The notes: generated by a model from the letters alone, not told the origin. A stretch of 64,000 bases of DNA from Anaerolineae bacterium (GCA_022822305.1 JAJEBY010000011.1:62001-126000); one strand, 5' to 3'. Shown: positions 52,262 to 61,625, counted from the first letter of the stretch. A program made the numbers and translations.

Positions 52262-53497
52262 ATGGGTGATCTTGTAGTCGGAATCGATGTAGGCACACAT
52301 AAAATCTGTAGCGTGGTCGGCGAAGTTCGCCCGGAAGACATATACGTTGTTGGATTGGGCATTGAACCCAGCGCCGGCATGAAGAAAGGCGTGGTCAACG
52401 ATGTTTCGTCTTTGTCCGCCGCTATCAGCCGGTCTATTCGCAAAGCGGAGAAATCGAGCGGATACGACATCAATCGCGCCTTTGTCAGCGTTGCCGGCAG
52501 TCATATTTCGTCGCTGACCAGCCGTGGCATCACGACGATTGTCGGTCCGCGCAGCGTCCAATCTGAAGATCTCGAAAAAGCCATGGCTGTCGCCCGCGGC
52601 ATCGCCATACCGCACAATCGCGAAGTTTTGCATGTGGTGCCGCGCAGTTATACACTGGACGGCCAGGAAGGCATCCGCAGTCCCATCGGCATGCACTGCT
52701 TCCGTCTGGAGGTTGATGCGCATATCATCACCGCCTCCACGACCAGCCTGGCCAATCTGGAAGACGCGGTGGAAACGGCCGGTGTGTTGGTCGACCGCTT
52801 CATTCTAAATCCGCTGGCCGCGGGCGATGCGGTCTTGACCGATCACGAACGCGACATGGGCGCGGTTGTCATCGACATTGGCGGCGGCACGACCGATCTG
52901 GCCATTTTCATCGATGGCACGGTATGGCATACGGCCATTATCCCCGTGGGCGGCAATCACGTCACGCAAGATATTACCTATTGGATGCGCGTGCCATTCG
53001 AGCTGGCGGAGCAAGTCAAGATACAGAGGGGCCACGCCGATATGAATGCCGTCGGCGAGAATGAGGTGTTCCCGGTCGAGCCCTTCGGCGGCGATATCCT
53101 GCAAGTCAAGCGCCGCGATCTGGCGATGGTGATTGAAGCGCGATTTGAAGAGATTTTTGATCTGGCGGAAAAAGAAATCAAGCGCTCCGGATACGCGGGG
53201 CTTTTGCGAGCCGGCGCCGTCATCACCGGCGGCAGCTCGCAGCTGCCTGGATATCGCGATCTGGCGTCGCGGATCTTGAATGTGCCGGTCCGCCTGGCAC
53301 AGCCGGAGCGCATCACGGGCATCGCCGATACGCTAAAGAATCCGTCCTACAGCACGAGCGTAGGCTTGCTGCGGCTGGGCCTGGAAATGGAGAGCGTAAC
53401 CGAGGCGGAAGCCGCCAACAACATGGGATTGCCGGTATCGCGTTGGGGACGGGTGATGAATGACTTTTTACGTCGATTTCTGCCGCAAGACGATTGA
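52262..53497 (+). CDS. ftsA: Cell division protein FtsA
   Basis: A 411-residue actin-like protein that anchors FtsZ to the membrane. LVVGIDVGTHKICSVVGEV is the phosphate 1 loop, the 1C domain lies at about 85-165, GAVVIDIGGGTTDLAIF is phosphate 2 and AGAVITGGSSQLPGY the adenosine motif. The C-terminus ends in a short amphipathic segment (RVMNDFLRRFL) that fits the membrane-targeting helix. It lies 6 bp after ftsQ. Confidence 0.95.
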   Translation: MGDLVVGIDVGTHKICSVVGEVRPEDIYVVGLGIEPSAGMKKGVVNDVSSLSAAISRSIRKAEKSSGYDINRAFVSVAGSHISSLTSRGITTIVGPRSVQSEDLEKAMAVARGIAIPHNREVLHVVPRSYTLDGQEGIRSPIGMHCFRLEVDAHIITASTTSLANLEDAVETAGVLVDRFILNPLAAGDAVLTDHERDMGAVVIDIGGGTTDLAIFIDGTVWHTAIIPVGGNHVTQDITYWMRVPFELAEQVKIQRGHADMNAVGENEVFPVEPFGGDILQVKRRDLAMVIEARFEEIFDLAEKEIKRSGYAGLLRAGAVITGGSSQLPGYRDLASRILNVPVRLAQPERITGIADTLKNPSYSTSVGLLRLGLEMESVTEAEAANNMGLPVSRWGRVMNDFLRRFLPQDD

Positions 53498-53543
53498 GGC
53501 AAACGGCCTCAATTCTGATTCATGTTTTTGGTCTTATATCGAA

Positions 53544-53571
53544 TTGCGCAGCTATCAAATGCGCGTAGAAT
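53544..53571 (+). promoter_or_regulatory. Candidate ftsZ promoter
   Basis: TTGCGC (53544-53549) and TAGAAT (53566-53571) are 16 bp apart in the 130-bp gap between ftsA and ftsZ. Start of transcription would be near 53578, about 50 nt before the ATG. It would allow ftsZ to be expressed apart from the cluster. Confidence 0.5.
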
Positions 53572-53627
53572 GAGACATGTAATCTGGCGAATTTGGTCGG
53601 GGTGTCGATTCGTAGAGGGACGTCATT

Positions 53628-54860
53628 ATGGTCAATGATATTATAACGGGCGAGAATTTCGCGCAGATAAAAGTCGTCGGTGTCGGCGGTGGCGGCGGCA
53701 ACGCGGTCAATCGCATGATCAGCGAGGGACTTGGAGGCGTCGAATTCATCGCCGTAAACACAGACAACCAGGCTTTGATGCTTTCAAAGGCCAAGACGCG
53801 GGTTCGCATCGGCGACAAGCTGACCCGCGGGCTCGGCGCGGGCGGCAATCCGGAGATCGGGCGCAAAGCCGCCGAAGAAAGCTCGGAAGACCTGCTCGAG
53901 GTATTGCGCGGGTCGGATATGATTTTCATCGCCTGTGGCATGGGCGGCGGTACCGGAACCGGCGCCTCGCCCATCATCGCGCAGATTGCCAAAGAACTCG
54001 GCGCCTTGACCATCGGCGTTGTCACGCGGCCCTTCACCTTTGAGGGCACACGCCGGGCCCAGTTGGCGAAAACCGGCATTGAGGCGCTCAAAAGCCAGGT
54101 CGATACTCTGATCGTCATCCCCAATGACAGGCTGCTGCAGATGGCCGACAAGCGCTCGACCTTGCAGCAGGCGTTCTCGCTGGCGGACGATGTCTTGCGT
54201 CAAGGCATTCAGGGCATCTCCGAATTGATCACCGTGCCCGGCTTGATCAATCTGGACTTCGCTGACGTGCGTACCATCATGTCTGAAGGCGGCGCCGCGC
54301 TGATGGCGGTGGGTCGCGCTTCCGGCGACGATCGCGCTCGCGCCGCAGCCGATCAAGCGATCACCAGCGGATTGCTCGATGTCACGATAGACGGCGCGCG
54401 CGGCATCCTCTTCTCCATCACCGGCGGCACTGACCTGACGCTCTTCGAGGTCAATGAAGCGGCTGCCATTATCAAGGACAGCGCGCATCCGGAATGTAAT
54501 CTGATTTTCGGCGCGCACATCGACGAGAGCATGGGCGACGAGATTCATATTACGGTCATTGCTACCGGTTTCGAACGATCGCGACTTGAGGCGAGCATGA
54601 AGGAAGCGGGCACCTTGCCGATTCGGGCGCCAGCGCCCTTGCCGCAATCGCCCTCGCCCCAGCGCCCGATTTATGAAGATGTTGAGGTGGACGCGGCCTC
54701 GCCCGGCGAGGTCATGTCGAGTGGCGCCGGCGCGGGTTTCGGAAGGCAGCGTATGATGCCGCCCTCCCCACAGCAGGAGGACCCGCGCACATACGAGAAT
54801 ATCGACCCCAAGAATACAGAGCTGCCGGCGTTCCTGCGCAAGCGCAACCGCAATCAGTAG
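53628..54860 (+). CDS. ftsZ: Cell division protein FtsZ
   Basis: A 410-residue tubulin-like GTPase that forms the division ring. [14 protein letters not shown] (18-31) and the tubulin signature GGGTGTG (106-112) bind GTP; the T7 loop reads [10 protein letters not shown]. The core ends near 320 and is followed by a Pro/Ser-rich linker and the C-terminal peptide [13 protein letters not shown], the conserved FtsA-binding tail. GAGGGACG lies just before the ATG. It is the last gene of the cluster and ends in TAG. Confidence 0.97.
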   Translation: MVNDIITGENFAQIKVVGVGGGGGNAVNRMISEGLGGVEFIAVNTDNQALMLSKAKTRVRIGDKLTRGLGAGGNPEIGRKAAEESSEDLLEVLRGSDMIFIACGMGGGTGTGASPIIAQIAKELGALTIGVVTRPFTFEGTRRAQLAKTGIEALKSQVDTLIVIPNDRLLQMADKRSTLQQAFSLADDVLRQGIQGISELITVPGLINLDFADVRTIMSEGGAALMAVGRASGDDRARAAADQAITSGLLDVTIDGARGILFSITGGTDLTLFEVNEAAAIIKDSAHPECNLIFGAHIDESMGDEIHITVIATGFERSRLEASMKEAGTLPIRAPAPLPQSPSPQRPIYEDVEVDAASPGEVMSSGAGAGFGRQRMMPPSPQQEDPRTYENIDPKNTELPAFLRKRNRNQ

Positions 54861-54888
54861 CATTCTGAAGCAAAAGAGCTGAAAACGA

Positions 54889-54914
54889 GGCGGGCTTCTC
54901 ACAGCCCGCCTTTT
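54889..54914 (+). terminator. Rho-independent terminator after ftsZ
   Basis: Perfect 8-bp stem GGCGGGCT / AGCCCGCC with loop TCTCAC, followed by TTTT. It lies 28 bp after the ftsZ stop and should end the dcw transcript. Confidence 0.85.
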
Positions 54915-55224
54915 GATTTCGCGTGCTTGCATTTGCGCTCGTTCTCTGCTAGATTACTAGAACGTTAGTTCTCAATTGCAGAGTTTGTTAGCGCTGTGGG
55001 CATGGATGATGGAATCGCGAAATCCGTCGAAAATTGTTCGAAAAATTTATCGCCAAATGTCGGATACCGTGATATAAATAGATTTCACTCTCACTGAATT
55101 CGCAAACGCAGATCTACATCGCGAATATCGTTCAGCGCCAGTCTGAAAGTCACTTGTCAGTACGAGTTTTCATCAAATCCTACTACCGCATTACGATACA
55201 CGTACAGTTTAGGATAATGCTCCG
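54915..55224. other. AT-rich upstream region of nrdJ
   Basis: 310 bp with clearly lower GC than its surroundings. It contains the AGAAC-GTTA-GTTCT palindrome (54959-54972) and a looser palindrome CGAAAATTGTTCG near 55028. No B12-box (GCCACTG-type) or other cobalamin riboswitch core is visible, and I find no clear NrdR box pair. GATAAT near 55213 could be a -10, but that would put the start almost at the ATG. Confidence 0.5.
54959..54972. promoter_or_regulatory. LexA-type palindrome upstream of nrdJ
   Basis: AGAAC-GTTA-GTTCT is a perfect inverted repeat with the GAAC-N4-GTTC core of the LexA box used by Gram-positive bacteria. It lies 253 bp upstream of the ribonucleotide reductase gene, which is a reasonable SOS target. 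The regulator gene is not in the window. Confidence 0.45.
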
Positions 55225-57780
55225 ATGGTACAGTCTTCGGCAACCAGAAGCACACTGCACGAACTAGGCTACAAGATCTTTCTGGATCGCTATGCCCAGA
55301 AGGATATGACACGCAGCACGCTTGCCTTGGGCGACAAGGTAATCGTCGTCATCAACGCCAAGACCGGCCAGCGCGAGATTGGCGCCGTCAGCGCCATCAA
55401 TCTTCCGCGCGTCACGGTGACGCTGCTGGATGGCGAGACGATTGTGCGCGACCTCGAACATGTCGACAAACCTATCGAGACCGAGCCGGCCCAGATGATG
55501 GACCGCGTGGCGCAAGGCGTAGCGACAACCGAAATCGATCTGGCCAAGCAAGAAGAATGGACAGAGAAGTTTCGTTGGCTGCTCGATGATTGGAAGTTCA
55601 TACCCGGCGGACGCATCCTGACCGCGGCCGGCACCGATCAAGATTTGACTTATTACAATTGTTATGTGGTGCCGTCGCCGCATGATTCCCGCGAGGGCAT
55701 CATGACCACGCTGACGCAGATGACGGAAATCATGTCGCGCGGCGGAGGGGTCGGCATCAACCTTTCGACCTTGCGACCGCGTCATTCTTATGTCAAGGGC
55801 GTGAATGGCCGATCGAGCGGCGCTGTGTCTTGGGGCGCGCTTTACAGCTTCGTCACAGGGTTGATCGAGCAAGGCGGCAGCCGCCGCGGCGCCTTGATGC
55901 TGATCCTCAACGATTGGCATCCGGATGTTTTCAATTTCATAAACAGCAAACGCCAGGCGGGCCAGATCACCAATGCTAATATCAGCGTCGGCGTCTCCGA
56001 CAAGTTGATGGAGGCGGTGCAAGCCGACGACGATTGGCCCTTGCTCTTTCCCGATACGCGCGATCCCGATTATGACGAGCTTTGGGATGGCGATCTGAAT
56101 ACCTGGATCGCAGCCGGACGCAAGGTCGTCTGCTACAAGACGATCAAGGCGCGCGAACTTTGGACGGCCATCATCGAGAGCGCCTGGGCGAGCGCGGAAC
56201 CGGGAGTCTGGTTCAACGAGCGCTGCAACAAGATGGCGAACAGTTGGTATTTCAATCCCTTGATTTCCACCAATCCCTGCGGCGAACAGCCATTGGGCGC
56301 CTTTTCGGTGTGCAATCTGGGCGCGATCAACTTGTCGCGCTTCTATGACGAAATCAATCACGATGTGGCATGGGACGACTTGCGCAAAACCGTCAGATAC
56401 GCCACGCGCTTCCTCGACAACGTCATTGATACGACGCCGTATTTCTTCGCCGAAAACGAAGCCGTTCAGAAGTCGGAGCGCCGCGTCGGCTTGGGCACGA
56501 TGGGAATCGCCGAACTGATGCTGCGGCTGGAAGTGCGATACGGCAGCGACGAATCCGTTGACCTCATCGATCAAATCTACAAATTGATCGCCACCACCGC
56601 CTACGAGACATCAAGTGACTTGGCGCAGGAAAAGGGCGCCTTTCCCAACTTTGATTCTGAAAAATTCTTGGAAAGCGGTTATATGCAAACGATGCCGGAA
56701 GACCTGCGGCATAAGATCCACGAGGATGGCGTGCGCAACGTCACCTTGTTGACGCAGGCGCCGACCGGCACGACCGGTACCATGGTCAATACATCTACTG
56801 GTGTCGAACCGTTCTTCTCCTGGGTTTATTACCGCAAGAGCCGGTTGGGTTTGCACGAAGAGCAGGCACCCATCGTCAAAGACTGGTTTGATGACAATCC
56901 AGATGCAAAGGAGCTGCCGGCGCATTTCGTCACGGCGATGGAATTGTCGCCGGAGGAACATGTAAAGGTGCAGGGCGCTTTCCAACGCTGGATTGACAGC
57001 GCCATCAGCAAGACCTGCAATGTGCCCAAGGAATACACGGTCGAGCAAGTCAGCGAGCTGTATCAGTATATGTATGCGCTGGGCTGCAAGGGCGGCACGA
57101 TATATCGCGATGGCAGCCGAGACGAGCAGGTACTGATGCTCAAGGGCGATGAACGCGCCGAAAGCGAAATGGACGATGTACGCAACGCGCTGCAGGGAGA
57201 AGCTGCGGATAACGCAGAACCCGCGACCACGCCGCATCGCGTCTATCCGCGTCCCGAACGACTCACCGGGACAACCGTTGGCACGCAGACGCCCTTCGGC
57301 AAAGCCTATATCACCATCAATCGCGATGACCAGGATAATCCCTTCGAGGTCTTCATCGCCATCGGCAAGGCCGGTAGCGATATCGCTGCGGATGCTGAGA
57401 GCCTGGGGCGCATGATTTCGCTGCAGCTGCGCACAACCGCGCCGCATAATCGCCGCGAGATGCTCAAGCTAATCATCGAACAACTGCAGGATATCGGCGG
57501 GGCGCGTCCCATCGGCTTCGGTCCCAAGCGCGTCTTGTCGCTGCCCGATGCGGTGGCGCGCGTCTTGCAAATCGAGTTCTTTCCCGAAGATCAGCCGCTG
57601 CAGCTGAATCTGCCGATCGAGGCGGACAGTCAGCCCGCGAGCGACGATGTTGAAAGCGCGCACGTGAGTGGCAACGGAACGATATCAGGCGCTGATATGT
57701 GCCCCGAGTGCGGGACGATCAGCTTGATCCGCGCCGAGAGCTGCCGCAAGTGTCTGACTTGCGGGTATAGCGAGTGTTAG
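55225..57780 (+). CDS. nrdJ: Adenosylcobalamin-dependent ribonucleotide reductase (class II)
   Basis: An 851-residue enzyme that reduces ribonucleotides with a B12-derived radical and needs no oxygen. The catalytic set is visible: C146 in YYNCYVV, the thiyl Cys C352 in NPCGEQPLG with N350 and E354, and C363 in FSVCNLGA, spaced as in known class II enzymes. The C-terminus (about 826-851) has a Cys-rich tail with CPEC and CRKCLTCG that relays electrons. An N-terminal region of about 100 residues precedes the fold. It stands alone between two terminators, with a LexA-like palindrome upstream. No class I or III partner is seen. Confidence 0.95.
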   Translation: MVQSSATRSTLHELGYKIFLDRYAQKDMTRSTLALGDKVIVVINAKTGQREIGAVSAINLPRVTVTLLDGETIVRDLEHVDKPIETEPAQMMDRVAQGVATTEIDLAKQEEWTEKFRWLLDDWKFIPGGRILTAAGTDQDLTYYNCYVVPSPHDSREGIMTTLTQMTEIMSRGGGVGINLSTLRPRHSYVKGVNGRSSGAVSWGALYSFVTGLIEQGGSRRGALMLILNDWHPDVFNFINSKRQAGQITNANISVGVSDKLMEAVQADDDWPLLFPDTRDPDYDELWDGDLNTWIAAGRKVVCYKTIKARELWTAIIESAWASAEPGVWFNERCNKMANSWYFNPLISTNPCGEQPLGAFSVCNLGAINLSRFYDEINHDVAWDDLRKTVRYATRFLDNVIDTTPYFFAENEAVQKSERRVGLGTMGIAELMLRLEVRYGSDESVDLIDQIYKLIATTAYETSSDLAQEKGAFPNFDSEKFLESGYMQTMPEDLRHKIHEDGVRNVTLLTQAPTGTTGTMVNTSTGVEPFFSWVYYRKSRLGLHEEQAPIVKDWFDDNPDAKELPAHFVTAMELSPEEHVKVQGAFQRWIDSAISKTCNVPKEYTVEQVSELYQYMYALGCKGGTIYRDGSRDEQVLMLKGDERAESEMDDVRNALQGEAADNAEPATTPHRVYPRPERLTGTTVGTQTPFGKAYITINRDDQDNPFEVFIAIGKAGSDIAADAESLGRMISLQLRTTAPHNRREMLKLIIEQLQDIGGARPIGFGPKRVLSLPDAVARVLQIEFFPEDQPLQLNLPIEADSQPASDDVESAHVSGNGTISGADMCPECGTISLIRAESCRKCLTCGYSEC

Positions 57781-57860
57781 GATCTGCCATACCATATTGC
57801 ATCCCTCCCTCAAGTATCGGGATGGGTGTCAATATCGGCTGAAAGCTGCACAGAAAATTC

Positions 57861-57886
57861 AACCCGACCGAAGAGGCCGGGTTTTT
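57861..57886 (+). terminator. Rho-independent terminator after nrdJ
   Basis: AACCCG / CGGGTT with an inner CC/GG pair around a GAAGA loop and one mismatch, followed by TTTTT. It lies about 80 bp after the nrdJ stop and before the next start. Confidence 0.7.
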
Positions 57887-57925
57887 CTCGCCGCAATTCC
57901 TGCGCGCCTTGCGCCCCGTGGCCAT

Positions 57926-58588
57926 ATGGTTGAAGCGAATCGCATACCCACAACGAAACAGAAGCGGCGGCGACGCATCAGGCGGATTATTCTCTTTCTT
58001 TTGCTAGCTGCGATGTTGTACAGCGTCGGCTTCATCGGCGTCATCCACGTCACAGGCACTACGGATACGGCAGAATCCGCCGATGTCATCATCGTGATGG
58101 GCGCGGGCTTGCGCGGCGATGGGCGGCCGGGCTGGGCGCTGACCCGCCGCAGCGAGCGCGCCGCCGGCTTGTGGCACGATGGCATCGCGCCGTTGATCAT
58201 GTGCACGGGCGCAAGGGCCGAGGGCTTCCCGCGCAGCGAAGCGGATGCCTGCCGCGAGATTCTGGTTCGGCGAGGCGTGTCGATGTCGGCGATTCTGATG
58301 GAAGAGATGAGCCGCAGCACCGAAGAAAGCGCCTTCCACGCCGCCAACATCCTCAGCGATTTGGGGCATTCGCGCGCAGTACTGGTGAGCGACAGTTATC
58401 ACATGCTGCGCGCGACGTGGCTTTATCGCCGGCGGGGTTTGGAGGTATCTGGCAGTCCTGTGCCGGCCAGCCGCATCAGTTATCCGCTCTTCTATCCCTA
58501 TTCGCTGCTTCGCGAATTCATCGCTTTCCACTGGTTTCTGCTCAAGCAAGCTTTAAACTTGCCCTTCACACACGTTCCCGGTCTGTGA
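57926..58588 (+). CDS. DUF218 (YdcF/SanA/ElyC-like) membrane-anchored protein
   Basis: A 220-residue protein with a very basic N-terminus (11-22), one membrane helix (about 24-42) and an outer DUF218 domain: ADVIIVMGAGLRGDGRPGWA, MEEMSRSTEESAFHAANIL and LVSDSYHMLRA. This last Ser/His pattern is typical of SanA/YdcF. ElyC and SanA affect envelope integrity and lipid-carrier use in E. coli; the reaction is not established. Start ATG 57926 chosen because it precedes the basic segment; the frame is open back to 57797. Confidence 0.85.
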   Translation: MVEANRIPTTKQKRRRRIRRIILFLLLAAMLYSVGFIGVIHVTGTTDTAESADVIIVMGAGLRGDGRPGWALTRRSERAAGLWHDGIAPLIMCTGARAEGFPRSEADACREILVRRGVSMSAILMEEMSRSTEESAFHAANILSDLGHSRAVLVSDSYHMLRATWLYRRRGLEVSGSPVPASRISYPLFYPYSLLREFIAFHWFLLKQALNLPFTHVPGL

Positions 58589-58630
58589 GTGACAAAACGC
58601 TAATCCCCTGCTCAGAAAAGGGCTTTGCAC

Positions 58631-58636
58631 TATAAT
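58631..58636 (+). promoter_or_regulatory. Candidate -10 box for the LysM gene
   Basis: TATAAT 42 bp before the chosen ATG (58679). No clear -35 is visible. Its position argues against the upstream in-frame starts at 58625 and 58643. Confidence 0.45.
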
Positions 58637-58678
58637 TGCAAGATGTATAAGGTCTTGCTCGCATCCGGGGAAATCTCA

Positions 58679-59632
58679 ATGACGCGGACGCAATTGTTCG
58701 GCCGCGCGCTGTTGCTGGTAATCCTGTCGCTGCTGTTGACCGGACGCTGGACGACGCTTGCAGACGACGAATGGTACACTGTGCAAGCGGGCGATAGCAT
58801 CGAATCCATAGCCGATCACTTTGACGTAGCGGCGGCGGCGCTGATCGAACGCAACCACTTGAGCGCCGATGAGCGACTGTGGCGCGGGCAGATTCTGCGT
58901 ATTCCCCTACCCGAAGATCAGCTAATCGCTCATGTTGTGGAAGCGGAGGACAACCTCCAGTCGATCGCCGCCCGTTACGGCATCACGGTGGAGGCGCTGA
59001 GGGCGGAGAATAACATCTTGAGCGAGAGCCATCTCATTCCCGGACAGACGCTCTATATTCCCGAGACCACATCGGACGACTTCACCACAACACATACGGT
59101 TCAAGCAGGCGAGACTTTGCAGAAGATCGGCGACCGATATGGCGTAGACTGGCGCGTTCTGGCCGAGTTCAATAGCATCGCCAATCCCAATCGAATCGCT
59201 ATCGGTCAAGCGTTGACAGTGCCCAGCGCCGCGCAAATTGCCGCGTTGCCGACGCCGACTCCCACAGCGACGCCCTACCCCATTCAGAGGCAGAGGGCGC
59301 ATAGGATTTATGTCGTACAAGCCGGGGATACGTTGGTGAGCATCGCTCAACGCTACGCGGTACCGCTCGATGATTTGCGCGCAATAAACGGCATTCGCGG
59401 CGAGTTCTTGCTTTATCGCGGTGATATTCTGCTGATTCCGCCGGGCAATATCGCCGATGCGCCGATTTTGGCGACGCTGGCGCCTGGCGAGCGGCAACAT
59501 GTCGTGCGTTCGGGCGAAACTTTGGGCACGATAGCCGCGCTGTACGGGCGAGACATGTGGGATATCGCCGCCGCCAACGGCTTACTCAATCCCAATTTGG
59601 TATATGTGGGACAAGTGTTGATCATCCGATAG
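58679..59632 (+). CDS. Exported protein with five LysM repeats
   Basis: A 317-residue secreted protein. A signal peptide (about 1-28, ending near TLA-DDE) is followed by five LysM domains: YTVQAGDSIESIADHF, AHVVEAEDNLQSIAARYG, HTVQAGETLQKIGDRYG, YVVQAGDTLVSIAQRYA and HVVRSGETLGTIAALYG. A Thr/Pro-rich linker of about 20 residues separates repeats three and four. There is no catalytic domain. LysM binds N-acetylglucosamine chains, so it should coat or cross-bridge peptidoglycan on the cell surface. GGGGA precedes the ATG by 8 nt. The next gene's Shine-Dalgarno overlaps its stop. Confidence 0.88.
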   Translation: MTRTQLFGRALLLVILSLLLTGRWTTLADDEWYTVQAGDSIESIADHFDVAAAALIERNHLSADERLWRGQILRIPLPEDQLIAHVVEAEDNLQSIAARYGITVEALRAENNILSESHLIPGQTLYIPETTSDDFTTTHTVQAGETLQKIGDRYGVDWRVLAEFNSIANPNRIAIGQALTVPSAAQIAALPTPTPTATPYPIQRQRAHRIYVVQAGDTLVSIAQRYAVPLDDLRAINGIRGEFLLYRGDILLIPPGNIADAPILATLAPGERQHVVRSGETLGTIAALYGRDMWDIAAANGLLNPNLVYVGQVLIIR

Positions 59633-59642
59633 GAGTACTGTG

Positions 59643-60425
59643 ATGTCCAGTTATGTTTGCATCGGCGTGCCCTATTATCTGGGCGAATCGGTGGCGGAAC
59701 GCGGTGAAGTTCAAATCTTGCGCGAGAGTGGCATTGCCGACGAACTGGGGGCGGATTGGGTGGAAATCGAGCCCGATTTCGCGTCCGCCAATGATCCGGT
59801 GGTAGCAGTCAATCGCGCGCTGGCCGCCGCCATCCGCGCCTGCCCGGACAAAGTGCCGGTGGTATTCGCCAACGATTGCACCAGCTGTCTGGGCATGGTC
59901 AAGGGGCTGGAATCCAAATCGCCGGCCATCCTCTGGTACGATTCGCACGGTGATTTCAACACGCCGGAGACGACGCCGAGCGGGTTCCTGGGCGGCATGC
60001 CACTGGCTGCCATGGTCGGGCGCGGCAATCAACATCTGATGCGTGGCGTGGAGCTCGCACCGGTGGCGGAATCCGATGTCATCGTCACCGATGTGCGCAA
60101 TCTCGATCCCGAAGAAGGCGTCATGCTGCGCGGCAGCGACGTGACCATCTTCGACACATTGCAAGCCTTGAGCGAGGCCGACCTGCCGAGCCAGCCGATA
60201 TACGTGCATTTCGATACCGATGTCGTCGATTGCGCGGATATCCCGGCGCTGAGTTATCCGGAACCCGGCGGTCCCTCGCTAGACGAAAGCATCGCCTCCT
60301 TGCGTGATGTCATGCGCCGCGGCGACATCGCAGGCGTCTTGTTCAGCTTGTGGAACAGCACCTTGGAAGGCAGCGATCAATCGCAGGCGGCGACGCTGGA
60401 CTTGATCCGCGCGCTGAAGCGCTAG
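59643..60425 (+). CDS. Arginase/ureohydrolase-family protein with altered metal site
   Basis: A 260-residue protein of the arginase fold. Two of the usual manganese motifs are clear, WYDSHGDFNTP (D-x-H-x-D) and HFDTDVVD (D-x-D). The third, normally GGDHS, reads ANDCTSCLG, so the first His ligand is replaced by Cys; other ureohydrolase-like proteins with a Cys here exist to my knowledge. The DxxDP end of the second motif is also changed. Start ATG 59643 is favoured by AGGAG 7 nt upstream over the GTG at 59640. It may be an active ureohydrolase of unknown substrate; arginase or agmatinase cannot be claimed. Confidence 0.82.
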   Translation: MSSYVCIGVPYYLGESVAERGEVQILRESGIADELGADWVEIEPDFASANDPVVAVNRALAAAIRACPDKVPVVFANDCTSCLGMVKGLESKSPAILWYDSHGDFNTPETTPSGFLGGMPLAAMVGRGNQHLMRGVELAPVAESDVIVTDVRNLDPEEGVMLRGSDVTIFDTLQALSEADLPSQPIYVHFDTDVVDCADIPALSYPEPGGPSLDESIASLRDVMRRGDIAGVLFSLWNSTLEGSDQSQAATLDLIRALKR

Positions 60426-60431
60426 TATCGC

Positions 60432-61529
60432 ATGACGCGCTTTCGTGATTTGATTCCCATATTCGACCATCTGCCGACGGGTCCGCGCAACGCAATCACC
60501 GATGTCCCGGGCGTGCGCGTGGGTCATGTGACACGGATCGAAGGCGACGGCAAACTGGTCAGCGGGACCGGTCCTATACGCACCGGCGTCACCGCTATCC
60601 TGCCTCACCCGGGCAATATCTTCCGTGAAAAAGCGCCGGCCGCGGTATTCACGATCAACGGCTATGGCAAGGCGACGGGATTCGAGCAGATTCGCGAGCT
60701 GGGCATGATCGAATCGCCAATATGCCTGACCGGCACGCTGAATGTGGGCCGGGTCTGGGATGCGCTGGTCAGTTATGCGATTCGCGAGAATCCGGATATC
60801 GCCATCAGCACCAGCAATGTCTGTCCGGTCGTGGGCGAATGCAACGACAACAAGCTGAACGATGGGCAGGGACGGCACGTCAGCGCTGCGGATGTGCTGC
60901 GGGCCATTGATGAGGCCGGCGGCGATCATGTGCTGGAAGGCTGCGTCGGCGCCGGCACAGGCACAATCTGTTATGGATTCAAGGGCGGCATCGGCACGGC
61001 TTCGCGACAAGTGCTGGACGGCGAATTCACGATAGCGACTCTGCTGCAAACAAATTTTGGGCGCCGGCCCGAGCTGCAGATTCTGGGCGTTCCAGTGGGC
61101 AAGCACTTTGAAGAAGACGAGGTCGAGGCGCCGCCCGGTTCGGTGATGATCGTTATCGCGACCGACGCCCCGTTGAACGCGCGGCAGCTGGAACGGCTGG
61201 CGAAGCGCGCCGCCTTCGGGCTGGGCCGCACGGGCACGGTCGGTCACAGTGGCAGCGGAGACTTCGCGATCGCCTTTTCCACTCGCAATCGCCGTCGGCA
61301 TGAAGCGCATGCGGCAGTTCGAGAGACGCTGTTCTTTGAGGAGGAGGCGCTATTGGGCGGGCGCGCCGCCATCGATCAGTGCTTTCGCGCGGTGGTCGAA
61401 TGCGTGGAAGAATCAGTCTACAATTCGCTGAGTGCCGCGGCAACGATGACTGGGCGCGATGGCAACACCGTAGAGGCGCTGCCACATGATCGACTGATTG
61501 ACGTCATGCGCCATTATCGGCGCGTTTAG
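60432..61529 (+). CDS. P1-family aminopeptidase (DmpA type)
   Basis: A 365-residue Ntn-type hydrolase of peptidase family S58 (DmpA/BapA), which cleaves itself into two chains. Conserved regions are ITDVPGVRVGHVT near the start, GVTAILPHPGN, INGYGKATGFEQI, VVGECNDNKLND and GTVGHSGSGDFAIAFST, where the Ser of SGD is the expected N-terminal nucleophile of the second chain. These enzymes remove N-terminal residues from D- or beta-amino acid peptides or amides. The gene lies 6 bp after the arginase-like gene, so the two may act on related nitrogen compounds. Confidence 0.9.
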   Translation: MTRFRDLIPIFDHLPTGPRNAITDVPGVRVGHVTRIEGDGKLVSGTGPIRTGVTAILPHPGNIFREKAPAAVFTINGYGKATGFEQIRELGMIESPICLTGTLNVGRVWDALVSYAIRENPDIAISTSNVCPVVGECNDNKLNDGQGRHVSAADVLRAIDEAGGDHVLEGCVGAGTGTICYGFKGGIGTASRQVLDGEFTIATLLQTNFGRRPELQILGVPVGKHFEEDEVEAPPGSVMIVIATDAPLNARQLERLAKRAAFGLGRTGTVGHSGSGDFAIAFSTRNRRRHEAHAAVRETLFFEEEALLGGRAAIDQCFRAVVECVEESVYNSLSAAATMTGRDGNTVEALPHDRLIDVMRHYRRV

Positions 61530-61540
61530 GTGGCGCGAGT

Positions 61541-61559
61541 GGGCGATCCAGGGTCGCCC
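61541..61559. repeat. GGGCG-hairpin repeat, copy 3
   Basis: GGGCGATCC / GGGTCGCCC around a single A, one wobble pair, followed by CGACAAGG. Confidence 0.6.
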
Positions 61560-61604
61560 CGACAAGGATTCGATTTCATAGGTGTTTGTTGCGTATACGG
61601 GGGT

Positions 61605-61625
61605 GGGCGAGCCACCGGCTCGCCC
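61605..61625. repeat. GGGCG-hairpin repeat, copy 4
   Basis: Perfect 9-bp stem GGGCGAGCC / GGCTCGCCC with loop ACC, followed by GTACCAGG. Confidence 0.7.

Noticed and set aside
54915-55224. Cobalamin riboswitch upstream of nrdJ
   Set aside because: I looked for a B12-box core and flanking stems and found none. Only palindromes and AT-rich sequence are present.
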